NCBI GenBank assembly: GCA_036375895.1
Contig: DASVBJ010000358.1
Coordinates: 1-16,555 of the forward strand
Source of the DNA: DASVBJ01 sp036375895
GTDB taxonomy: Bacteria; Actinomycetota; Actinomycetes; JACCUZ01
Length of the DNA: 16,555 nucleotides
Reading direction: 5' to 3'
Shown: in pieces, positions 7,696 through 14,329 of the stretch
Layout of the letters: every line of letters begins with the position of its first letter
How positions within the stretch are numbered: the first letter of the stretch is position 1
Program-made: the position numbers and the translations under genes
Notes under the pieces: generated by a model
Database searches by the model: none
Seen by the model: the letters and a program-made list of their open reading frames with translations, nothing else
Told to the model about the DNA's origin: nothing

Positions 7696-8781
7696 ATGTC
7701 ACCACGACGCGTGACCCTGACCCGGTTGGCGGTGCACGCCGCGCGGGCCGAACGGGCCGTCGAGCTGCGGGCCGCCCGGGCGATGTGGCGCCGAGGCTGG
7801 CGGGTGCGGATCCTGGGCCATGTCGGCTACGGCGTGGCCGGACCGCAGGGCTGGGTCCGGGTGCTCGGCCGAGTGCATCTCGCCCCCACGCCGCCCCCGG
7901 CCCCGGCGACGGACCCGCCGGGAGACGTCCGCGGCTGGCGGCAGTTCGTCAGCATCAACCTGGCCGGGGTCCACGTCCGGATCACGGTGGGCGGGGTGGA
8001 TCACGTCGTCCGCAGCGACGTGGAGGGCTACCTCGACGCCACCCTGCCGGCGGAGCTCCCGCCCGGCTGGCACGAGGTCGCGCTCGAGTGTGCGCACGGA
8101 CCGCGGGTCTCGGCACCGGTACGGATCGTGGGGCCCGACGAGACGCAGGGCATCGTGAGCGACATCGACGACACCGTCATGATCACCGCCCTCCCCCGCC
8201 CGCTGCTCGCATTCTGGAACACCTTCGTGCGCCTGGAGACCTCGCGGGTGCCGGTGCCCGGGATGGCAGACCTGCTGCAGCGCCTGGCTGGGCCGGCTGG
8301 GCCGGCTGGGCCGGCTGGGCCGGCTGGGCCGCAGAGCCTCGTGGTCTACGTGTCGACCGGCGCCTGGAACGTCGCGCCGTCGGTGCGGCGGTTCCTCGAC
8401 CGGCACGGCTACCCGCCGGGGCCGCTGCTGCTCACCGACTGGGGGCCGACGGAAGAGCGGTGGTTCCGGTCAGGGCGGGCGCACAAGCACGCCACGCTGC
8501 GCCGGCTGCTCCGCGAGCTCCCCGGCCTGACCTGGACCCTCGTCGGCGACGACGGTCAGCATGACCCCGCGCTGTACGACGAGTTGGCCACCGAGGCGCC
8601 GGGACGGGTGCGGCTCGTGGCGATCAGGACGCTGAGCGCCGCCGAGCAGGTGCTGACCCACGGCACTCCCGCGGCGCTGCCCGGCGAGGCCGGTCACCTG
8701 GCCCCGCGCGGCGGCGCGGCCCCCGTCGTACGCGGTCGCGACGGTTGGGAGCTCCTGGAAAGGATCCCCGCCCGCGGGTGA
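7696..8781 (+). CDS. App1-family phosphatidate phosphatase-like protein (DUF2183)
   Basis: 361 aa. HAD-like phosphatase related to the catalytic domain of yeast App1, a phosphatidate phosphatase. The C-terminal half holds the catalytic motif QGIVSDIDDTVM (DIDDT at 156-160, nucleophile Asp156), VVYVSTGAWNVAPSVRRFL (216-234), LLLTDWGP (244-251), a Lys in RAHKHATLRRLL (261-272) and LVGDDGQHDPALY (282-294) with acidic metal ligands. The N-terminal half (about 35-145) looks like a beta-rich domain (VRILGHVGYGVAG, VDHVVRSDVEGYLDATLP), usual in bacterial members. The lipid substrate in bacteria is not established. Between motif I and the YVSTGAWN strand lie five Ala-Gly-Pro repeats (198-212). The ATG start lacks a good ribosome binding site; GTG at 7711 is an alternative. 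No signal peptide is visible. Confidence 0.87.
   Translation: MSPRRVTLTRLAVHAARAERAVELRAARAMWRRGWRVRILGHVGYGVAGPQGWVRVLGRVHLAPTPPPAPATDPPGDVRGWRQFVSINLAGVHVRITVGGVDHVVRSDVEGYLDATLPAELPPGWHEVALECAHGPRVSAPVRIVGPDETQGIVSDIDDTVMITALPRPLLAFWNTFVRLETSRVPVPGMADLLQRLAGPAGPAGPAGPAGPQSLVVYVSTGAWNVAPSVRRFLDRHGYPPGPLLLTDWGPTEERWFRSGRAHKHATLRRLLRELPGLTWTLVGDDGQHDPALYDELATEAPGRVRLVAIRTLSAAEQVLTHGTPAALPGEAGHLAPRGGAAPVVRGRDGWELLERIPARG
8286..8330. repeat. Five perfect 9-bp tandem repeats (ggctgggcc) inside the App1 gene
   Basis: The unit ggctgggcc occurs five times without a mismatch. Read in frame it is GCT GGG CCG, giving five Ala-Gly-Pro triplets, a collagen-like stretch. Because 9 is a multiple of 3, copy-number change by slippage would lengthen or shorten the loop without a frameshift. 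Confidence 0.95.
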
Positions 8782-8935
8782 GACGCGTTCGCCGCTTTCA
8801 GGTAGTTTCAGGCGTACACCAGACATCGATCAGGTCACGAACGCGGCACGAAGGCCCTCGACGGCTTGTGCGTGGGGCCGACTGGCGCTCTGGTGGTCAG
8901 CGAACACTGGACCGGCGGTCGAGAGGGAGGCGCCG

Positions 8936-9925
8936 ATGACCGCTCCGCTGCAGGTCTCCGGGCCCGGTCCCCAACCGACCGCCGAGCCCGAGGCCACCGG
9001 ATCGGCCGTCCGGGGACGCTCCCCCAGCCAGATCGCCTGGATGCGGCTCCGGCGGGACAAGGTCGCGATGGCCGGCGGGGTCATCGTGCTGCTGCTCGTC
9101 GTGATGGCGTTCGCCGCACCGCTGCTCGTCCGCCTCTTGGGCGACCCGCCCAACGAGTTCCACTCGGACCTGATCGACCCGGTGCTGAGCCGGCCGAAGG
9201 GTGCCTACGGCGGCATCAGCCTCGACCACCTGCTCGGTGTCGAGCCGGTGAACGGTCGTGACCTGTTCAGCCGGATGGTCTACGGGGCCCGGATCTCCCT
9301 GCTCATCGCGTTCCTCGCGACGCTGCTCTCCGTCGTCATCGGCGTCGTGTTCGGCGTCCTGGCCGGCTTTCTCGGCGGCTGGGTGGACACCATCATCAGC
9401 CGCACGATGGACGTGTTCCTTGCCTTCCCGCTGCTGCTGTTCGCCATCGCGCTCGCCGGCGTCGTCCCCGACAGCGCCTTCGGCCTGAAGGGCAACTCGC
9501 TGCGCATCGCGCTGCTGATCTTCATCATCGGCTTCTTCAGCTGGCCCTACATGGGTCGCATCATCCGGGGGCAGACGCTGTCGCTGCGCGAGCGTGAGTT
9601 CGTGGAGGCGTCGCGCAGCGTCGGCGCCGGCACGCCACACATCCTCTTCAGGGAGATGCTGCCCAACCTCGTGGCGCCGATCGTGGTCTACGCCACCCTG
9701 CTCATCCCCACGAACATCCTGTTCGAGGCAGCCCTCTCCTTCCTCGGCGTGGGCATCAACCCGCCGACGCCCTCCTGGGGCGGCATGCTCAACCAGGCGA
9801 TCAACTTCTACCGGATCGACCCGGTCTTCATGATCGTGCCCGGAGCCGCCATCTTCGTCACGGTCCTGTCCTTCAACCTGTTCGGCGACGGGTTGAGAGA
9901 CGCCCTCGACCCGCACGGCCGGTAG
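8936..9925 (+). CDS. ABC transporter permease, DppC/OppC type
   Basis: Inner-membrane permease of a peptide/oligopeptide (PepT family) importer. 329 aa. A soluble N-terminal tail and amphipathic helix (SQIAWMRLRRDKVAM, 31-45), typical of the OppC N-terminal domain, precede the first membrane span (46-66). A large external loop containing HLLGVEPVNGRDLFSRMVYG (98-117) follows; this is a hallmark of DppC proteins. The EAA loop that contacts the ATPase is EFVEASRSVGAGTPHILFRE followed by MLPNLVAPI (221-249). FEAALSFLGVGINPPTPSWG (263-282) and the end FGDGLRDALDPHGR are also family-typical. GGAGG lies 6 nt before the ATG. It is the first gene of the transporter module, although permease B normally comes first. 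The leader 8782-8935 contains a direct repeat of tttcagg (8796-8812) and a possible -10 TAGTTT (8803), with no firm promoter. Confidence 0.93.
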   Translation: MTAPLQVSGPGPQPTAEPEATGSAVRGRSPSQIAWMRLRRDKVAMAGGVIVLLLVVMAFAAPLLVRLLGDPPNEFHSDLIDPVLSRPKGAYGGISLDHLLGVEPVNGRDLFSRMVYGARISLLIAFLATLLSVVIGVVFGVLAGFLGGWVDTIISRTMDVFLAFPLLLFAIALAGVVPDSAFGLKGNSLRIALLIFIIGFFSWPYMGRIIRGQTLSLREREFVEASRSVGAGTPHILFREMLPNLVAPIVVYATLLIPTNILFEAALSFLGVGINPPTPSWGGMLNQAINFYRIDPVFMIVPGAAIFVTVLSFNLFGDGLRDALDPHGR

Positions 9926-9976
9926 CGGCCATCCCACGTCCAGCACCGTCCGACCATCTAAGGGGGCACGACCCAC

Positions 9977-11734
9977 ATGCCACACCGAAAGAGATTCCTT
10001 ACCCTCACCGCCGCCGTCACGGCCGGTCTCACCCTGGCCGCCTGCGGCGGCGGGGACGGCGGCAACGGCGGCACGACGGCACAGGGCGAGGCCGCCTACA
10101 ACGCGGCCATCACCAAGGTCGTCAACCCGTCCGACAAGACCGGCGGGACCGTGAAGTACGTCATGTCGGACGCGCCCGACTCGGTCGACCCGGGTGACAC
10201 GTACTACGCCTACATGTGGAACTTCAGCCGGAACTACGCACGGCCCCTCGTGACCTTCAAGACGAAGCCCGGCAAGGAGGGCCTGGAGATCGTGCCCGAC
10301 CTGGCCGAGTCGCTCGGCAAGGTGAGCAGCGACGGGAAGACCTGGACCTACAAGCTCAAGTCCGGCATCAAGTACGAGGACGGCACGCCGGTCACCTCGA
10401 AGGACGTGAAGTACGCCATCGCCCGTAGCAACTTCACGGACGAGCTGATCAACGGCCCGAAGTACTTCCAGCAGTACCTCGACGCCGGTGACTACAAGGG
10501 CCCGTACAAGGACAAGAACCTCGACAACTTCAAGGCGATCGACACCCCCGACGACCAGACGATCGTCTTCCACCTGAAGTCGCCATTCTCGGAGTTCGAC
10601 TTCCTCGTCGGCAACCCGCAGTCGGCCCCCGTTCCGCAGGCGAAGGACACCGGCCTCAAGTACCAAGAGCACCCGATGTCCACCGGGCCGTACAAGTTCG
10701 AGAGCCACTCGGTCGGCAAGTCGTTCGTCCTGGTGAAGAACACCAACTGGGACCCCGCCACCGACCCGAACCGCAAGCAGCTCGTCGACCGCATCGAGGT
10801 GCAGGAGAAGGTCGACGCCAACGACATCGACCAGCGACTGCTCGCCGGCACCGCCGACGTGGACATGGGCGGCACCGGGGTCCAGGCTCAGGCCCGGGCG
10901 ACCATCTTGCAGGACCCGGCGAAGAAGAAGAACGCCGACAACCCGCTCGGCCCCTTCCTCCGCTACGCCATGCTGTCCGTCAAGGTCCCGCCCTTCGACA
11001 ACATCGACTGCCGCAAGGCAGTGGTCTACGCCGCGGACCACGAGGCGATCCAGGGTGCCTACGGCGGGCCGGTCGGCGGTGACATCGCCACGACGGTCAT
11101 GACTCCGACCACGGTCGGCTACCAGGCCTCCGACGTCTACGGCTTCAAGGCGGACAAGAACGGCAACGTCACCAAGGCCAAGCAGTCGCTTCAGGCGTGC
11201 GGAAAGCCGAACGGCTTCTCCACGAAGATCGCCGTCCGTGGCGACCGGCCCAAGGAGGTCGCCGCCGCAGAGGCCCTGCAGCAGTCGCTGCAGAAGGTCG
11301 GCATCAAGACGACCATCGCGAAGTACCCGTCGGGCGACTGGAGCGCGCAGTACGCGGGCAACCCGCAGTTCGTCCACGCAAACGGGCTCGGCATCATGAT
11401 CGCCGGGTGGGGTGCTGACTGGCCGTCGGGCTTCGGCTTCCTGTCGCAGATCGTCGACGGCCGAGCGATCAAGCCCAACGGCGGCAACTACAACCAGATG
11501 GAGCTGAACGACGCGCAGATCAACACGCTGCTCGACCAGGGCATCCAGACCACGGACCTCGCAGCGCGCAACAAGATCTGGGCAGACATCGACGCCCGGG
11601 TGATGGCGTCCGGGGCGATCGTGCCGTTCGTCTACGAGAAGGTTCTGCTCTACCGGCCCACGGCCCTGACGAACGTGTACGTCAACGAGTCGTTCGGCAT
11701 GTACGACTACACGGCCCTCGGCAAGTCCCAGTAG
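9977..11734 (+). CDS. Peptide-type ABC transporter substrate-binding lipoprotein (SBP family 5)
   Basis: Extracytoplasmic solute receptor for the flanking permeases. 585 aa. The lipoprotein signal peptide MPHRKRFLTLTAAVTAGLTLAAC ends in a lipobox LAAC, so Cys23 should be lipidated after cleavage; a Gly-rich linker follows. Family-5 marks: SDAPDSVDPGDTYYAY (ligand lobe start), LVTFKTKPGKEGLEIVPDLAESLGKVSSDGKTWTYKLKSG, where the WTYKLK strand is characteristic, KDVKYAIARS, and STGPYKFESH at about residues 235-244. The C-terminal MIAGWGADWPSGFGFLSQIVDG is common in these receptors. The ligand could be a dipeptide, oligopeptide or another small molecule; sequence alone does not decide. AAGGGGG lies about 10 nt upstream of the ATG. 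It follows permease C by 51 nt. Confidence 0.93.
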   Translation: MPHRKRFLTLTAAVTAGLTLAACGGGDGGNGGTTAQGEAAYNAAITKVVNPSDKTGGTVKYVMSDAPDSVDPGDTYYAYMWNFSRNYARPLVTFKTKPGKEGLEIVPDLAESLGKVSSDGKTWTYKLKSGIKYEDGTPVTSKDVKYAIARSNFTDELINGPKYFQQYLDAGDYKGPYKDKNLDNFKAIDTPDDQTIVFHLKSPFSEFDFLVGNPQSAPVPQAKDTGLKYQEHPMSTGPYKFESHSVGKSFVLVKNTNWDPATDPNRKQLVDRIEVQEKVDANDIDQRLLAGTADVDMGGTGVQAQARATILQDPAKKKNADNPLGPFLRYAMLSVKVPPFDNIDCRKAVVYAADHEAIQGAYGGPVGGDIATTVMTPTTVGYQASDVYGFKADKNGNVTKAKQSLQACGKPNGFSTKIAVRGDRPKEVAAAEALQQSLQKVGIKTTIAKYPSGDWSAQYAGNPQFVHANGLGIMIAGWGADWPSGFGFLSQIVDGRAIKPNGGNYNQMELNDAQINTLLDQGIQTTDLAARNKIWADIDARVMASGAIVPFVYEKVLLYRPTALTNVYVNESFGMYDYTALGKSQ

Positions 11735-11768
11735 CCCAGACCGAGATCCTGGAAGGCAGGTGACAGGC

Positions 11769-11804
11769 GCCCGCACCGGGTGGGGCACACCACCCGGTGC
11801 GGGC
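11769..11804 (+). terminator. 15-bp-stem intergenic hairpin between binding protein and permease B genes
   Basis: 11769-11783 (gcccgcaccgggtgg) pairs perfectly with 11790-11804 around the 6-nt loop ggcaca. It sits 34 nt after the binding-protein stop and 12 nt before the TTG start of permease B, with no U-tract. Likely roles are partial termination or 3'-end protection, which would yield more binding protein than permease, as known for mal-type operons. It also spans the earliest in-frame GTG (11780) of the next gene. Confidence 0.75.
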
Positions 11805-11815
11805 CGCCGCACACG

Positions 11816-12826
11816 TTGCTCGCATTCATCGTCCGGCGCCTGATAGCCGCGGTCGTCCTGCTCATCATCGTGAGCATGGCGACCTTCGCGATCTTCTTCC
11901 TCGTCCCCCGTCTGGTCGGCCAGACATCCGACCAGATCGCCCTGCGCTACGTCGGGCGCGGCGCGACGCCCGCGGACATCCAGGCGACGAAGCAGCGGCT
12001 ACATCTCGACGACCCGCTGTACACGCAGTACGGCCGGTTCGTGAAGGGGATCGTGGCGGGCGCCGACTACTCGTACGGCCCGGAGACCGCCCACTGCCCT
12101 CCGCCGTGCCTGGGCTACTCGTTCCGCAACAGCCAGCCGGTCTGGAACCTGCTGCTCGACCGGCTGCCGGTCACTGTGTCGCTCGCGATCGGCGCATCGA
12201 TCATCTGGCTGACCGTGGGGGTGTCGATCGGTGTCCTCTCCGCGCTGCGACGAGGCACTCTCTTCGACCGGGCAGCGATGGGGGTGGCACTGGCCGGTGT
12301 CTCCTTGCCCATCTACTTCACCGGCCTGGTTTCTCTCGCCCTGTTCGCCTACACCTGGAAGCTGTGGCCGAACGGCGTCAACTACGTGCCGTTCACGCAC
12401 AACCCCCTCGACTGGGCCTACAACCTCGTCCTGCCGTGGGTGACGCTCGCCTTCCTCTACGCGGCGCTCTACGCCCGGCTCACAAGGGCGAGCATGCTCG
12501 AGACGATGAGCGAGGACTACATCCGGACAGCGCGGGCCAAGGGTCTGCCCGAGCGGACCGTCATCGTCAAGCACGCGATGCGCGCCTCGCTCACGCCGAT
12601 CCTCACCATCTTCGGCCTCGACATCGGCCTGCTGCTCGGCGGGGCGGTGCTGACGGAGACGACCTTCTCGCTGCCTGGCATCGGCCGTCTCGTGGTGGAC
12701 GCCGTCTTCGGCAACGACCTGCCGATCGTCCTGGGCGTGGTGATGCTCGCCAGCGTCTTCATCATCGTCGCCAACCTGGTGGTGGACGTCCTCTACGCGG
12801 CGCTGGACCCGCGCGTACGTCACTGA
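11816..12826 (+). CDS. ABC transporter permease, DppB/OppB type
   Basis: Second membrane subunit of the peptide-type importer. 336 aa from TTG 11816. A membrane span at about residues 4-28 (FIVRRLIAAVVLLIIVSMATF) is the family's usual N terminus. A long external loop contains VKGIVAGADYSYGPE and CPPPC (Cys94, Cys98, a possible disulfide). The remaining spans include LSLAIG-type helices from 119, 155-180, 203-222, 265-285 and 305-328. The EAA loop SEDYIRTARAKGLPERTVIV (232-251) continues to about 262, with ARAKGL typical of DppB. TETTFSLPGIGRLVVDAV (280-297) and the ending YAALDPRVRH are also diagnostic. An upstream in-frame GTG (11780) lies inside a hairpin and would add 12 residues with no family character. 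Neither start has a clear ribosome binding site. No ATPase gene follows. Confidence 0.9.
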   Translation: MLAFIVRRLIAAVVLLIIVSMATFAIFFLVPRLVGQTSDQIALRYVGRGATPADIQATKQRLHLDDPLYTQYGRFVKGIVAGADYSYGPETAHCPPPCLGYSFRNSQPVWNLLLDRLPVTVSLAIGASIIWLTVGVSIGVLSALRRGTLFDRAAMGVALAGVSLPIYFTGLVSLALFAYTWKLWPNGVNYVPFTHNPLDWAYNLVLPWVTLAFLYAALYARLTRASMLETMSEDYIRTARAKGLPERTVIVKHAMRASLTPILTIFGLDIGLLLGGAVLTETTFSLPGIGRLVVDAVFGNDLPIVLGVVMLASVFIIVANLVVDVLYAALDPRVRH

Positions 12827-12857
12827 CGCCTCGCTGCCTCCCCCCTCCCCCGCAGCC

Positions 12858-12886
12858 TTGGCGCGATCGTCCCCTGCCCCTAGGGT
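12858..12886 (+). promoter_or_regulatory. Sigma-A/HrdB-type promoter for the methyltransferase-like gene
   Basis: TTGGCG (12858-12863) and TAGGGT (12881-12886) are separated by exactly 17 nt. They match TTGACA and the actinobacterial TANNNT consensus. Transcription would begin near 12893, about 25 nt before the GTG start at 12917, leaving room for its AGGGGGT ribosome binding site. Confidence 0.5.
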
Positions 12887-12916
12887 GAGGCCCTCGCCGA
12901 GACACAGGGGGTCCAC

Positions 12917-13747
12917 GTGGCCAAGCTGGCCGCCAGCACCCGCCCGGTCGTGCGCAGGGGGCTGCGCGCGGTCGAGGCATCGATCGTCAACGCCTTTGTC
13001 GCGTTGGCCCGCCGCGAGGCCGCGCGGGGCCGTCTGACCCGGCGGATGGAAGAGGGCATCGCGGAGGCCCTTCGACAGGTCGAGATGACGCGCAAGGGCA
13101 AGGCGCGCCTGAAGTCTCCCGCCGTGCGCGAGGTGATCGACCAGTTCCACCGCCTCTACTACGACGACAGGCAGACCTGGCGGAAGAACACCTGGCAGGG
13201 CCGCACCACCTGGAAGTGCCCCAACGACCTCTGGCTGTACCAGGAGATCATCCACACCGTCCGTCCCGGCCTGGTGGTCGAGACCGGCACGGCCTTCGGT
13301 GGCAGCGCGACGTTCCTCGGCTGGCTGCTCGACGCCGAGGACCACGGCGCCGTGGTGTCCGTCGACATCGCCCCCCGGGGCACGCCGCCGCACCCGCGAG
13401 TCACCTACCTCACCGGCTCGTCCACCGACCCGGCGATCGTCGCGCGGGTGAAGGCCATGGCCCCGGACGGCCAGCCCGTCATGGTGGTGCTCGACTCCGA
13501 CCACCGCGAGGAGCACGTGTACGGCGAGCTGCGGGCCTACGCCGACCTCGTCACGGTCGGCTCGTACCTCATCGTCGAGGACACCGATGTCAACGGCCAC
13601 CCGGCCAGGCCCGGCCACGGACCCGGCCCGATGGAGGCGACGCGTCGCTTCCTCGCCGAGCGCCCGGACTTCGTCGTCGACGAGTCGATGCACCGGCTGC
13701 ACCTGACGCAGAACCCGCAGGGATACCTGCGGCGAGTCGAGGCCTAG
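12917..13747 (+). CDS. CmcI/rhamnosyl O-methyltransferase-like SAM-dependent enzyme
   Basis: 276 aa, cytoplasmic Rossmann-fold protein of the 'cephalosporin hydroxylase' family. Despite that label, members include CmcI and rhamnosyl O-methyltransferases that methylate glycolipid or antibiotic sugars. NTWQGRTTWKCPNDLWLYQE (91-110) is the family's entry motif. The SAM loop is VVETGTAFGGSATFLGWLL (120-138), followed by the strand end VVSVDI (Asp150). The catalytic/metal motif is VVLDSDHREEHVYGEL (190-205), and YLIVEDTDVNGHP (217-229) is likewise conserved. The N-terminal 60 residues are basic and helical. GTG 12917 is preceded by AGGGGGT at 4 nt. It stands alone behind its own promoter, with no glycosyltransferase or antibiotic cluster visible nearby. 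The acceptor is therefore unknown; a cell-envelope sugar is only a guess. Confidence 0.85.
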   Translation: MAKLAASTRPVVRRGLRAVEASIVNAFVALARREAARGRLTRRMEEGIAEALRQVEMTRKGKARLKSPAVREVIDQFHRLYYDDRQTWRKNTWQGRTTWKCPNDLWLYQEIIHTVRPGLVVETGTAFGGSATFLGWLLDAEDHGAVVSVDIAPRGTPPHPRVTYLTGSSTDPAIVARVKAMAPDGQPVMVVLDSDHREEHVYGELRAYADLVTVGSYLIVEDTDVNGHPARPGHGPGPMEATRRFLAERPDFVVDESMHRLHLTQNPQGYLRRVEA

Positions 13748-14166
13748 ACGAGCCAGGACAGCGACGGGTAGCCGAGGCGCCTGCCCACCATGCGGGTCAG
13801 GCGGATCTGCACCCACAGGTCGCGGTCCTCACCGGCCCAGCTGTCGACGTCGAGGTCGGACAGGCGCGCCAGTGTCGATGGGTCGCGCACCACGTCCGCG
13901 AGACCCGTCACCAGAATGCTCCAGCCGCTGTGGCTGAGCTCGTCCACCTCGTCGACCTCGAAGGCCACGATCTGGCCCGCGGCGACGGCGGCCAGCCGGG
14001 AGGTCGCCGAGGTCCGGAAGACGAGCTGGTCCCCGTACAGCGTGAAGTTGACCGGCGTGCACACCGGGAGCGCGCCCTCGGTGTAGACGACCCGGCCGAC
14101 GTGGCTGTCTCGGAGCAGCCGCAGACAGTCCTGCTCCTCGATCTCTGTCAACAACCCGCCAGCCAT
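13744..14166 (-). CDS. Pyridoxamine 5'-phosphate oxidase-like split-barrel protein
   Basis: 140 aa, single split-barrel domain of the PPOX-like family, which bind FMN or F420. The hallmark pattern is LTEIEEQDCLRLLRDSHVGRVVYTEGALPVCTPVNFTLYGDQLVFRT: helix, then HVGRVVY strand, PVCTPVNF and QLVFRT. FEVDEVDELSHSGWSILVTGLADVV is the second half-barrel, where the SGWSVLVTG-type motif is conserved. Substrate and cofactor are unproven. The start ATG (14166-14164) fits the family start (GGLLTEIEEQDCL); a TTG at 14211 would add 15 unrelated residues. There is no Shine-Dalgarno sequence, and a TANNNT element lies 7 nt upstream, so the mRNA may be leaderless. Its TAG stop shares CTAG with the TAG of the convergent methyltransferase-like gene. 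Confidence 0.87.
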   Translation of the reverse strand: MAGGLLTEIEEQDCLRLLRDSHVGRVVYTEGALPVCTPVNFTLYGDQLVFRTSATSRLAAVAAGQIVAFEVDEVDELSHSGWSILVTGLADVVRDPSTLARLSDLDVDSWAGEDRDLWVQIRLTRMVGRRLGYPSLSWLV

Positions 14167-14173
14167 GGCCACG

Positions 14174-14179
14174 ACGGTA
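14174..14179 (-). promoter_or_regulatory. Possible -10 element of a leaderless transcript
   Basis: Read on the minus strand this is TACCGT, matching TANNNT, ending 7 nt before the ATG of the split-barrel gene. Transcription would begin at or next to the start codon. This agrees with the lack of a ribosome binding site. The -35 (TGTCCT with an 18-nt spacer) is poor. Confidence 0.3.
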
Positions 14180-14329
14180 CGAGGCCGGCCGCGCCGCAGG
14201 ACAGTGCCCAAGGTCCCCGGCGCACGGCCGACCGGCGCCGTGTGCGCCGGCCGCAGCGGCGTCCGACCGGGCCGAAGGACTCTGTTGAAGATCCAACCCG
14301 GGTGTCCGGCTGACGACCTGGCGGGCCGG

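Noticed and set aside
8897..11812. 971-codon open frame antisense to the transporter genes
   Set aside because: Low-complexity His/Asp/Val/Arg composition typical of shadow frames. It overlaps two genes with unmistakable permease and binding-protein motifs.
11999..13816. 605-codon antisense frame across permease B and the methyltransferase-like gene
   Set aside because: Same shadow signature, no start signal, no domain.
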